From Anaerolineae bacterium (lineage in GTDB: Bacteria > Chloroflexota > Anaerolineae > B4-G1): a DNA stretch of 13,154 bases. The stretch spans positions 1 through 13,154 of the forward strand of contig JAUWOI010000065.1 of the NCBI GenBank assembly GCA_030612185.1, written 5' to 3'. This document shows, piece after piece, positions 5,833-13,154 of the stretch. Under the pieces are notes generated by a model. That model did not search any database. It was not told where the DNA came from and saw only the letters and a program-made list of their open reading frames with translations. The position numbers and the translations under genes are program-made. Numbering within the stretch: position 1 is the stretch's first letter; every line of letters starts with the position of its first letter.

Positions 5833-8800
5833 ATGGATACTCAGCCCTCTGTGGCAAACAAGCGCTGGCTCGCCACCGCGCTGTACCTGTTGATCATCCT
5901 GGCCGTCGTCGCCGGATTTGTGGCGCTGCGGTGGGTCACCACCCTGCCGGAGCGCACGGACGAGCAGCAGACGATCGTGTTGGGACAGACCCGCTTCGCC
6001 CCCGATAGCGACGCTTCGGTGCGCGTGGTGGTGCAGGACTTCGGCGCTGGCCGGCCCATCGCCGATGCTCACGTGAAAGTGAGCCTGAAGCCCTCTAGCG
6101 GTCAGGCCATCCCCCTCTTCGAGGGGCAGACCGACGAGACCGGCAGCCTGCCGGTCCGCTTCCACGTGCCGGCCGACGCGCCCGCCGAGGCGTTACTCGT
6201 CGTGGAGACCGAGTCGGCGGTGGGGCGGGACCGGGTGGAACAGCCGGTAGCCATCCAGCGCGAGTACCGGATGCTCCTGACCAGCGACAAGCCCCTCTAC
6301 CAGCCTGGTCAGATCATCCACATGCGCGCGCTGGCCCTCAGCACCTTTGACCTGACCCCCGCCCGGGGCGCGACGGTTGATTTCCTGGTGGAAGACCCCA
6401 AAGGCAACAAAGTCTTCCGCCAGTCCGTCGCCGCCTCCGACTTCGGCATCGCCGCCGCCGACTTCACCCTGGCCGACCTGGTCAACCAGGGGAACTATAA
6501 ACTCAGTGTCTCCATCGGCGACACTCGCTCCGAGAAGACGGTGGAGGTGCGACCCTACGTCCTACCCAAGTTCGGCGTGAACGTGTCCACCGACCGCAGT
6601 TTTTACCTCCCCGGCCAGCGGGTGGAGGGCGTAGTGCAGGCCGACTACTTCTTCGGCAAGCCCGTGGCGCAGGGAGAGGTGCAGGTCGTCGGCAGCGTGT
6701 GGGACGTGGAGCGCACGGTGGTGGTTGACATAAGCGGCCAGACCAATGAGAACGGCACGTATGAGTTCGGCTTCGACCTGCCCGAGCACTTCGCCGGGTC
6801 GGGGTTGGAGTCGGGCCAGGCCCAGTTCGCGCTAGAGGTCACCGTCGTGGACCAGACCGACTACCCCGAGCAGACGAGCACCGTGTTGCCCATCGCCGCC
6901 CAGCCGCTGGTCATCGAGGCGGTCGCCGAGAGCGGGATGCTCAAGCCGGGCGTCGAGAACATCGTCTACGTCCTCACCTCCTACCCCGACGGTCGCCCCG
7001 CGCCGGCTCGGTTGCAAATCAGCGTGGACGGCGGGGAAGCGGTGGAACTCACCAGCGGCGAGTTTGGCCTGACCGAGTTCACCTTCACGCCGCAGCCAGG
7101 AGGCTATCACGTCCTCGATATCGTTGCTCAAGATGAGACGGGGCTGTCGGCCAGGCGGCAGGTGGACTTCGAGGCTGAGTATGGGAGCGATAGTGTGCTC
7201 CTGCGGGCCAACCGGGCCGCCTACGTCGTTGGCGAGACGATGAGTCTGGTCGCCTTCACGCCGGTTGCATCCGGCGACGTCTACCTGGACATCGTGAAGG
7301 CCGGGCAGACCCTCTCCACCCGCTCGGCCCGCGTGCGGGACGGCAAGGCAGAGTTCGCCGTGGACGTGAGTCCCGACCTGTATGGCACACTGGAACTGCA
7401 CGCCTACAAGGTACTGCTCGATGGCACCATCGTGCGCGACACGCGGCTGGTGGTGGTGGACGCGCCCAACGACCTGGCGATCGCCGTCGCTGCGGACAAA
7501 GATACCTACCTGCCGGGCGAGATGGCGACCGTTGACTTCCAGACAAGCGAGGCAACAGAGGAGAGAGAGGGAGAGGAGAGAGGAGAGGGGGTGCAGACGG
7601 CACTGGGGGTGGCGATTGTGGATGAATCGGTCTTCGCCCTGCAGCGCCAGGACCCTGGCTTTGCCAAACTGTACTTCCTGCTGGAGCAGGAGTTGCTGGA
7701 GCCCTTCTACCAGATCAAGGGGTTTGAACTGCCTGCCGCTATCTCCCCCAGTGAAGATGTGGAGCAAATCCGGCTGGCGCAGGACGGGGCAGCCAAGGCC
7801 ACCTGGGCCGGAGCGCCGGTTTTGGCGGCCCCCCGCCCCATCAACTCGCGCCAGGAGAAGATGAGCGGCGTCATCTTGGCGCAGCAAAAGGGCTTTGAAC
7901 GTATCAGCCAGGCATCCACCGCCGGTCTGATCCTCGTTCCGTTGCTGCTGTGGGTGGTGGTGCTGGTTGCCCTGCGGCGGACAGGGGTCGTGAAGCGTTC
8001 GCTCGTGCGGCTGGCCGTCGCCTCCGTAGTCATCTTGCTGCTCGGAGGGTGCCTGGCTGGCTGGTTCATAGCGCTGGGTGAGATGTTTTACTACTTCGAC
8101 CCGGAATATGTGCTCATCCCGCTGGCAGGCGTCTTTGGCCTGGGGATGCTGGTCTTCGCCGGCTACGCCTGGGTGAAGCGTGACCCGGCAGCCAGGTTCC
8201 TCACGCTGCTGACGCTGGCCTGGCCCGCACTCCTCTTCCTGCTGATTCAGGCTTCGGACCGGGGACCCGCGCCGGCCGACGCACTGATCGTCGCAGGATT
8301 CCTGGCCTACCTGCTCATCCCCGGTGCGTATCTCCTATTTGGACAGGCCCGCTGGGTGCAGGAGCGTCGCTTTGCCGGGGCGTTGGTCACTGGATTAGGC
8401 GCACTGTCGGCGCTGCCCGCGATGGTGATCCTGCCCGCTGTCCTCATGTTCACTGTAGGGGGTGGAATAGGTGCGATGGCCCCGCAGGCACTGAGGGGGA
8501 ATGGAGTAGTGGAGGAGATGGAGTTCGCGGCGGGGCTGCCGGTTCAAATAGAGGCGACAGCGGCAGTGGAGAAAGCGGTAGAAGTTCCGCTGCCAGCCGC
8601 CGAGAGCGAACAGGCGGCCAGAGCCGAGGCCCCGCGCCTGCGCCAGTACTTCCCCGAGACCCTCTACTGGGCGCCGGAGATCGTCACTGACGAGAGCGGC
8701 TTCGTCTCCCTCGGAATCCCAATGGCCGATAGCATTACCACCTGGCGGCTGACGGCGCTGGCCTCGTCCCAGAACGGGCGGCTGGGTTTCACCACCCGCG

Positions 8801-10755
8801 GCCTCCGCGTCTTCCAGGATTTTTTCGTGGACATAGACCTGCCCGTCGCGCTGACGCAGGGGGACGAGATCAGCATCCCCGTCGGCGTCTTCAACTACCT
8901 GCCCGAACCTCAGCGCGTGCGCCTCGAACTCGAACCCGCCGATTGGTACACCGCCCTCCCCGACCAATCTACCAATCTACCAATCTACCAATTTACCATC
9001 ACCATCGCTTCCAATGACATTGATGTGGTCTACTTCCCCATCCGCGTCCTTAAGTTCGGGCGGCAGGGCTTCCAGGTGACCGCCTGGGGCGAGCAGATGA
9101 GCGACGCCATCCGGCGCGAGGTGAACGTCGTGCCGGACGGCATGGAGATTCGCCTGACGGAGAGCGACTGGCTGCGCGAGAGCAAGGAAATCGAACTCAC
9201 CGTTCCGGCGGAGGCTGTACCGGAGACGCCCTACGTCGAGGTCAAGATCTACCCGGGGGTGATGTCTCAGGCGGTCGAGGGACTGGAGAAAATCCTCCGT
9301 TTGCCTCATGGCTGCTTTGAACAAACCACGTCGGCGACGTACCCGAATGTTCTGATCCTCGATTACATGCAAGCCACCGGCAACGCCAATCCCGAGGTGC
9401 AGATGCAGGCCGAGAAGTACATCGGCACCGGCTACCAGCGTTTGCTGACCTTCGAGGTGCAGGGCGGCGGCTTCTCCCTCTTCGGCGGCGCACCGGCGAA
9501 CGTTTTCCTCACCGCCTACGGGCTGATGGAATTCAACGATATGGCGAAGGTCTACCCGGTGGATGAGGCCCTCATCGAGCGGACGGCACAATGGCTACTG
9601 GCGCAGCAAGCGTCGGACGGCACGTGGACCGACCAGGGCTATTCCGAACACTGGCACATAGACTCCAAGGTGCCCACCACCGCCTACATCGCCTGGGCGC
9701 TGATTGAGGCTGGCTACGAGGACACGCCGCAGGTGGGGCAGGCCGTCATCTACGTCCGCGAGTTGGGCCTGCAACAGGAAGACGCCTACGGCCTGGCGTT
9801 GGTCGCCAACGCGCTGGCCGCCTATGACCTTGACCACTCGATGACGCGGGCCGTGCTCGACCGGCTGTACGACATGCGCGTAGAGGAAGGCGATACCGTC
9901 TACTGGCAGACCGGGACTGCCTCGTTTATGGGCGCGACCGGCGAAAGCGGCAGCCTGGAGACGACGGCGCTAGCGGCCATCGCCCTGATGCGTGGCAACG
10001 TCCACTCCGACGCGGTGAGTGGCGCGCTGGCCTATCTCATCCAGGGCAAGGATGCCTGGGGCACGTGGTCCACCACCCAGGCCACCATCCTTTCGCTCAA
10101 GGCGTTGCTGCTATCTACCGAGCAGGCAGGAGATGTCGAAGGCCCGGTGCGCTTGCGCGTGGGCCTGAACAAGGAGCAGACGCAGGAGATCACGATTGAC
10201 GAGACCAACGCCGATGTGGTGCATCTCATCACCTTTGATCGCGGCTTCTCGCCCAGCGGCGCTAACCGGGTGCAGATCGAACTGGAAGGCGGCGGAAATC
10301 TAATGTACCAGGTCGCCACCCGTTACTATCTGCCCTGGGACCAGGTGCCTATGGTGGAGGTGATGGACGAGATCATCACCATCGACCTGGCCTACGACCG
10401 CCCCCGACTGGCCGTCAACGACGAGGTGACGGTGGACGTGGGGGTGAAACTGAACAGAGAGGGCGTGGTCAAGATGGCGCTGATAGACCTGGGGGTGCCA
10501 CCTGGTTTCACCGTGCTGGCCGAGGACCTGAGCCGGTTGGTGGAGCAGAAGGTCATCGCCCGCTACGAACTGACCGGGCGACAGATCATCATCTACCTGG
10601 AGGACTTCTCGTCCGAAGCGCCCTTGCACTTCAGTTACCGGCTGCGGGCCCGCTTCCCGATGCGCGCGCAGACACCTCCCTCCAGCGCGTATGACTACTA
10701 CAATCCCGCCGACACGACGGTGCGCGCGCCGCTGGAGGTGACTGTGAGCGAGTAG
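5833..10755 (+). CDS. Alpha-2-macroglobulin family protein with transmembrane insert
   Basis: The protein has 1640 residues. The ATG at 5833 is chosen for AAGGAGG 6 nt upstream; a longer frame from 5725 would read through the structured repeat. An N-terminal TM anchor (about 13-33) without lipobox implies a cell-surface protein. Macroglobulin domains follow, with the MG2 signature TSDKPLYQPGQIIHMRALAL from about residue 150. ALGVAIVDESVFAL (590-603) is the conserved strand before the bait region. In its place, residues about 697-885 hold roughly six TM helices. An A2M domain (about 930-1030: LYWAPEIVTDESGFVSLGIP) leads to the thioester site PHGCFEQTTS with Cys1161 and Gln1164. After that come an alpha-alpha barrel (about 1165-1430) and a receptor-binding-like C-terminus (about 1525-1640: PPGFTVLAEDL). 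Family members trap proteases that cut the bait, using the thioester to bind target covalently. No pbpC partner, the usual bacterial neighbour, is present. Two low-complexity tracts (577-587 and 1044-1056) look like in-frame repeat insertions. Confidence 0.95.
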   Translation: MDTQPSVANKRWLATALYLLIILAVVAGFVALRWVTTLPERTDEQQTIVLGQTRFAPDSDASVRVVVQDFGAGRPIADAHVKVSLKPSSGQAIPLFEGQTDETGSLPVRFHVPADAPAEALLVVETESAVGRDRVEQPVAIQREYRMLLTSDKPLYQPGQIIHMRALALSTFDLTPARGATVDFLVEDPKGNKVFRQSVAASDFGIAAADFTLADLVNQGNYKLSVSIGDTRSEKTVEVRPYVLPKFGVNVSTDRSFYLPGQRVEGVVQADYFFGKPVAQGEVQVVGSVWDVERTVVVDISGQTNENGTYEFGFDLPEHFAGSGLESGQAQFALEVTVVDQTDYPEQTSTVLPIAAQPLVIEAVAESGMLKPGVENIVYVLTSYPDGRPAPARLQISVDGGEAVELTSGEFGLTEFTFTPQPGGYHVLDIVAQDETGLSARRQVDFEAEYGSDSVLLRANRAAYVVGETMSLVAFTPVASGDVYLDIVKAGQTLSTRSARVRDGKAEFAVDVSPDLYGTLELHAYKVLLDGTIVRDTRLVVVDAPNDLAIAVAADKDTYLPGEMATVDFQTSEATEEREGEERGEGVQTALGVAIVDESVFALQRQDPGFAKLYFLLEQELLEPFYQIKGFELPAAISPSEDVEQIRLAQDGAAKATWAGAPVLAAPRPINSRQEKMSGVILAQQKGFERISQASTAGLILVPLLLWVVVLVALRRTGVVKRSLVRLAVASVVILLLGGCLAGWFIALGEMFYYFDPEYVLIPLAGVFGLGMLVFAGYAWVKRDPAARFLTLLTLAWPALLFLLIQASDRGPAPADALIVAGFLAYLLIPGAYLLFGQARWVQERRFAGALVTGLGALSALPAMVILPAVLMFTVGGGIGAMAPQALRGNGVVEEMEFAAGLPVQIEATAAVEKAVEVPLPAAESEQAARAEAPRLRQYFPETLYWAPEIVTDESGFVSLGIPMADSITTWRLTALASSQNGRLGFTTRGLRVFQDFFVDIDLPVALTQGDEISIPVGVFNYLPEPQRVRLELEPADWYTALPDQSTNLPIYQFTITIASNDIDVVYFPIRVLKFGRQGFQVTAWGEQMSDAIRREVNVVPDGMEIRLTESDWLRESKEIELTVPAEAVPETPYVEVKIYPGVMSQAVEGLEKILRLPHGCFEQTTSATYPNVLILDYMQATGNANPEVQMQAEKYIGTGYQRLLTFEVQGGGFSLFGGAPANVFLTAYGLMEFNDMAKVYPVDEALIERTAQWLLAQQASDGTWTDQGYSEHWHIDSKVPTTAYIAWALIEAGYEDTPQVGQAVIYVRELGLQQEDAYGLALVANALAAYDLDHSMTRAVLDRLYDMRVEEGDTVYWQTGTASFMGATGESGSLETTALAAIALMRGNVHSDAVSGALAYLIQGKDAWGTWSTTQATILSLKALLLSTEQAGDVEGPVRLRVGLNKEQTQEITIDETNADVVHLITFDRGFSPSGANRVQIELEGGGNLMYQVATRYYLPWDQVPMVEVMDEIITIDLAYDRPRLAVNDEVTVDVGVKLNREGVVKMALIDLGVPPGFTVLAEDLSRLVEQKVIARYELTGRQIIIYLEDFSSEAPLHFSYRLRARFPMRAQTPPSSAYDYYNPADTTVRAPLEVTVSE
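7558..7591 (+). repeat. GA-rich low-complexity tract inside the A2M gene
   Basis: An almost pure GA tract encodes EEREGEERGEG (about residues 576-586), just before the conserved ALGVAIVDESVF strand. It looks like a simple-sequence expansion tolerated in a surface loop. The frame is maintained. Confidence 0.7.
8963..8994 (+). repeat. Octanucleotide repeat inside the A2M gene
   Basis: The unit ACCAATCT occurs three times in a row (8963-8986), followed by a fourth copy with one change (ACCAATTT, 8987-8994). It encodes QSTNLPIYQF at about residues 1045-1054, between the A2M domain and the thioester region. Because the unit is not a multiple of three, gain or loss of one copy would shift the frame ahead of the thioester. 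Confidence 0.85.
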
Positions 10756-10780
10756 ACAAGCAGACATCATGGCCACCGAT

Positions 10781-10807
10781 GTGCCCGCGAGATACTCTCG
10801 CGGGCAC
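10781..10807 (+). terminator. Strong terminator-like hairpin after the A2M gene
   Basis: A perfect 12-bp stem, GTGCCCGCGAGA (10781-10792) and TCTCGCGGGCAC (10796-10807), has a TAC loop and starts 26 nt after the A2M stop. The following GTTCTCTT is only moderately T-rich, but the stem is long and GC-rich. It separates A2M from the vanZ promoter, which starts 7 nt later. Confidence 0.75.
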
Positions 10808-10813
10808 GTTCTC

Positions 10814-10842
10814 TTGACAGTCCCGTCAAATGATGTTATCCT
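10814..10842 (+). promoter_or_regulatory. Sigma70-type promoter for the VanZ-family gene
   Basis: A perfect TTGACA (10814-10819) is followed, 17 bp later, by TATCCT (10837-10842, four of six bases). Transcription would begin around 10849-10851, at or next to the ATG at 10851, so the mRNA would be leaderless or nearly so. This argues against the upstream ATG at 10830, which lies inside the promoter spacer. Confidence 0.6.
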
Positions 10843-10850
10843 CTGGAGCG

Positions 10851-11249
10851 ATGAAACGATTCCTCTGGAACTGGTTCCCGCCGCTGGCGTGGATGGCATT
10901 GATTTTTGTGCTGTCTGCCCAGCCGGACCTGCCGCACGCCAAAGGGCGCTGGCTTGACCTGTTGCTCAAGAAGGCGGGCCACGCGGCGGTCTATGGCGTG
11001 TTGGCCTGGCTCTACCGGCGGGCGCTGCGCCGTCATATTCCCACCGGCACTGTCCTTCGCGCGGTCAGCATTGGGTTAGCCGTGGCCTATGCCCTGAGTG
11101 ACGAGTACCACCAGACCTTCGTGCCAGGGCGCAACGGTAACCTGGTGGACGTAGCGGTGGATGGGGTGGGGGCGTGTGGGGCTATGCTGCTGGCCCGGTG
11201 GCGGGAAGGTCGGCGGGAGTTGCCTCGGCCGGAGTCTGTTGTTCGATAA
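10851..11249 (+). CDS. VanZ-family membrane protein
   Basis: The protein has 132 residues from ATG 10851. An in-frame ATG seven codons upstream has no ribosome binding site and falls within the promoter. VanZ-family features are present: an N-terminal hydrophobic helix ending IFVLSAQPDLP (18-28), KKAGHAAVYGVLAWLYRRAL (40-59), a third hydrophobic segment (about 70-82), and the conserved SDEYHQTFVPGRNGNLVDVAVDGVG block (83-107) leading into a last helix. The name comes from a gene giving low-level teicoplanin resistance, but most family members, including stand-alone chromosomal ones like this, have no proven role. The last 68 nt overlap the 3' end of scpA on the other strand. Confidence 0.9.
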   Translation: MKRFLWNWFPPLAWMALIFVLSAQPDLPHAKGRWLDLLLKKAGHAAVYGVLAWLYRRALRRHIPTGTVLRAVSIGLAVAYALSDEYHQTFVPGRNGNLVDVAVDGVGACGAMLLARWREGRRELPRPESVVR

Positions 11250-11940
11250 CGATTTCGCCGAACAGCCGTTCCTGCCGCACTTTCACTTGATCCTGTTTGA
11301 TCAGTTCCAGCAGTGCCAGCAGGGTCACGATGACCTCGACACGGGTGGTGGCTGCTGAAAGAATCTCGCGGAAGAGGACCCGACGTCGCCGGGTTAGTTG
11401 ATTCTCGATGCAGGCGATTTGCTCGGCCACGGTCACCATGATGGGCGCGACGACCTCCCCGACCGGCGGGGCGGGTATGGCGTCCAATGCCTCCTGTACG
11501 GCGGCCAACAGGTCGTGGAGCGTCACCTCGCCCAGGTCAAGTTGTGGTTCGAGGTGGGGGAGGGGGGCGATGCGCACGTAGCCGTGCAGCCCCTGCTTCT
11601 CCCGTTCGTGCAGTAGCGTCGCGATTTTTTTGAAGCGCCTGTAGACCTGCAACTGGCGCACCAGTTCGTCGCCCACGTCTTCGGCTTCAGGGGTCAGCGC
11701 TGGTGGACGCGGAAGCAGTGACTGGGACTTGATAAGCAGGAGTTTCGCCGCCACGACGAGAAAGTCTGCCAGTTCCTTTACTTGCCGTCGTTCCAGTTCC
11801 GCCAGGTAAGTCAGATACTGGTCGGTTACCTGGGCCAGCGCGATCGTGGTGATATCCAGTTCCTCCCGCTCAATGAGGTGGAGGAGCAAGTCCAGGGGGC
11901 CCTCGAAGACGGGCAATCTAATCTGATAGTGTGGAGACAT
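11182..11940 (-). CDS. scpA: Segregation and condensation protein A
   Basis: The protein has 252 residues, normal for the family. ScpA is the kleisin that bridges the SMC heads and, with ScpB, forms the condensin that organises and separates chromosomes. The N-terminal block FEGPLDLLLHLIEREELDI (12-30), then TDQYLTYLAEL, and AAKLLLIKSQSLLP (64-77) are diagnostic. Residues about 170-235 hold the C-terminal winged helix that binds SMC. The last 22 residues (Ala/Pro/Thr-rich, ending ATGPAA) lie beyond the core and are encoded in the overlap with vanZ. The start has no clear Shine-Dalgarno and is only 13 nt past a TATAAT box, so the leader is very short. scpB, often adjacent, is not next to it here. 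Confidence 0.95.
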   Translation of the reverse strand: MSPHYQIRLPVFEGPLDLLLHLIEREELDITTIALAQVTDQYLTYLAELERRQVKELADFLVVAAKLLLIKSQSLLPRPPALTPEAEDVGDELVRQLQVYRRFKKIATLLHEREKQGLHGYVRIAPLPHLEPQLDLGEVTLHDLLAAVQEALDAIPAPPVGEVVAPIMVTVAEQIACIENQLTRRRRVLFREILSAATTRVEVIVTLLALLELIKQDQVKVRQERLFGEIVIEQQTPAEATPADLPATGPAA

Positions 11941-11953
11941 AGCCGTAGGTCAG

Positions 11954-11981
11954 ATTATAGCACAAACAGGCTGTTTTCCAA
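11954..11981 (-). promoter_or_regulatory. Putative scpA promoter
   Basis: On the minus strand, TTGGAA (11981-11976) and a perfect TATAAT (11959-11954) are 16 bp apart. Transcription would start near 11947, leaving a leader of about 7 nt before the ATG at 11940. Confidence 0.5.
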
Positions 11982-12004
11982 GATTTCCCCCGGTCTATGA
12001 TTTG

Positions 12005-12013
12005 TGGTATAAT
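12005..12013 (+). promoter_or_regulatory. Extended -10 promoter element for mreB
   Basis: TGGTATAAT (12005-12013) is a perfect extended -10. No good -35 is present at the right distance, as is usual for extended -10 promoters. The leader would be about 60 nt. It lies about 50 bp from the oppositely facing TATAAT of scpA. Confidence 0.6.
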
Positions 12014-12024
12014 TTGGCGCGGTA

Positions 12025-12057
12025 GCCCCGGTGTTGAAAGATCGAGTGGCCCGGGGC
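12025..12057 (+). other. Possible leader hairpin upstream of mreB
   Basis: GCCCCGG (12025-12031) can pair with CCGGGGC (12051-12057) across a 19-nt loop in the predicted mreB leader. It ends 14 nt before the AGGAG site, so it may influence mRNA stability or translation. Confidence 0.35.
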
Positions 12058-12082
12058 GGTAGTTTGTGTCTAGGAGACGCTT

Positions 12083-13153
12083 GTGTTCAATCCCATTGAT
12101 GCCTTTCTTGGACTGTTCTCTCTTGATATCGGCATTGACCTCGGCACGGCCAATACGCTGGTCTACGTGAGAGGGAAGGGCATTGTCATCAACGAACCGT
12201 CCTGGGTAGCCATCGAGCGAAACAGCAGAAAAATTCTTGCTATTGGCGCAGAGGCGAAGGAGATGGTCGGTCGTACGCCTGCCAACATCGTCGCTATTCG
12301 TCCCTTGCGCGATGGTGTTATCTCGGAATTCGACGTGACCGAGGCTATGTTGGACTACTTTATCAAGAAGGCGCATAGCCATCTCTTGCTGCCTTTCCCC
12401 CGTCCTCGCGTCGTCGTGGGCATTCCCAGTGGCGTGACCGAGGTCGAAAAACGTGCGGTGTACGATGCGGCCATTTCTGCCGGTGCACGGGAGGTTTTTC
12501 TGATTGAGGAGCCAATGGCGGCGGCTATCGGGGCCGGGATGCCGGTGACGGAGGCGCGCGGCAGCATGGTCGTGGACGTCGGCGGCGGCACGACCGAGGT
12601 GGGCGTCTTCTGCCTGGGTGGCATTGTCGTCAGCCGTTCTCTCCGCATCGCTGGCGATGAGATGGACGAGGACATTATGCAGTACGCTCGCCAGAAGTAC
12701 AACCTCTACATTGGGGAGCGTATGGCCGAGCGAGCCAAGATCAGCGTCGGGTCGGCATACCCGTTGCCTGAGGAGATGACGATGACGCTGCGTGGGCGCA
12801 ATCTGGTCACCGGGTTGCCCGAGGCGATCGAGGTCAGCAGCATCGAGATCCGAGAGGCGTTGAGCGGGTCAGTCAGTATCATCGTGGATCTCATCAGGGA
12901 CGCGCTGGATGAGACTCCGCCAGAGTTGGTCGCCGACCTGATGGAGACTGGCATCTGTCTGGCAGGTGGGGGCTCTATGTTGAAGGGGTTGGATGAGCGG
13001 ATCAGTGAAGAGACGAACATGCGGGCCTGGGTTGCTCAGGACTCGATGACCTGCGTGGCCCGTGGCGCTGGCAAGGTACTGGAGGAACTGGATGTGCTGC
13101 GCGAGGTGTTGGTCAGCACTGACGACCGGCGACCCAGGACCCATGCCTTCTAA
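12083..13153 (+). CDS. mreB: Rod-shape-determining actin homologue MreB
   Basis: The protein has 356 residues starting at GTG 12083, with AGGAG (12072-12076) 6 nt upstream, and is complete (TAA ends at 13153). MreB polymerises under the membrane and guides lateral cell-wall synthesis. Actin-fold motifs are in order: phosphate-1 DIGIDLGTANT (15-25), connect-1 region VVVGIPSGVTEVEKRAV, LIEEPMAAAIGAGMP, phosphate-2 MVVDVGGGTTEVGVF and the adenosine motif GICLAGGGSMLKGLDERI. The first residues (FNPIDAFLGLF) could be the amphipathic membrane-targeting helix. A short polar tail (STDDRRPRTHAF) makes it slightly longer than the usual ~345 residues. mreC/mreD would be expected downstream, outside the window. 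Its presence suggests a rod-shaped or filamentous cell with a peptidoglycan wall. Confidence 0.97.
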   Translation: MFNPIDAFLGLFSLDIGIDLGTANTLVYVRGKGIVINEPSWVAIERNSRKILAIGAEAKEMVGRTPANIVAIRPLRDGVISEFDVTEAMLDYFIKKAHSHLLLPFPRPRVVVGIPSGVTEVEKRAVYDAAISAGAREVFLIEEPMAAAIGAGMPVTEARGSMVVDVGGGTTEVGVFCLGGIVVSRSLRIAGDEMDEDIMQYARQKYNLYIGERMAERAKISVGSAYPLPEEMTMTLRGRNLVTGLPEAIEVSSIEIREALSGSVSIIVDLIRDALDETPPELVADLMETGICLAGGGSMLKGLDERISEETNMRAWVAQDSMTCVARGAGKVLEELDVLREVLVSTDDRRPRTHAF

Positions 13154-13154
13154 C

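Noticed and set aside
6832..7887. 351-codon minus-strand open frame
   Set aside because: Antisense to the alpha-2-macroglobulin gene; composition and lack of a start signal mark it as a shadow.
10769..10957. Small plus-strand frame after the A2M gene
   Set aside because: It overlaps the terminator stem and vanZ promoter and reads vanZ out of frame.

Overview
The window reads as a stretch of chromosome from a GC-rich bacterium (about 60% G+C by eye), most likely a Chloroflexota (Anaerolineae-like) member. That placement is inference from the mix of a TIR-nSTAND1 protein, a DUF5671-type multi-repeat membrane protein, a surface-anchored alpha-2-macroglobulin with a membrane insert, and an unlinked scpA next to mreB. 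No rRNA, tRNA or CRISPR array is visible.

Left third (1-4012, all minus strand): a compact three-gene operon reading leftwards. It encodes a small membrane-anchored NTF2-like protein (3521-4012), a 12-TM protein built from six DUF5671-like repeats with a soluble tail (1594-3486), and a TIR-domain STAND NTPase (1-1527) that runs off the left edge. Gaps are 34 and 66 nt and each gene has a strong Shine-Dalgarno. This is the best candidate for an undescribed system: a membrane protein plus a TIR/STAND switch, possibly stress signalling or immunity. A short palindromic repeat is inserted in frame in the STAND ATPase core.

Intergenic 4013-4520: a putative promoter, a symmetric array of three CACTGA and three TCAGTG hexamers just upstream of it, and a complete 142-bp MITE with 13-bp GTAA-starting inverted repeats and a perfect 8-bp target duplication, the hallmarks of the IS66 family.

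Middle (4521-10755, plus strand): a membrane-anchored alpha/beta hydrolase, then about 360 nt holding a small hairpin and two tandem ~123-bp highly structured repeats. These abut the ribosome binding site of a 1640-residue alpha-2-macroglobulin. That protein keeps the thioester Cys and Gln (GCFEQ) but carries about six transmembrane helices where the bait region would be. It also carries two in-frame low-complexity tracts, one of which is an octanucleotide repeat.

Right (10781-13153): a strong terminator-like hairpin, a VanZ-family gene with a promoter placed so that its mRNA would be nearly leaderless, scpA on the minus strand overlapping the vanZ 3' end by 68 bp, and, divergent from scpA across 142 bp with two back-to-back TATAAT boxes, a complete mreB. 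The right side is housekeeping (chromosome condensation and cell shape). The left and middle are accessory and cell-surface functions.
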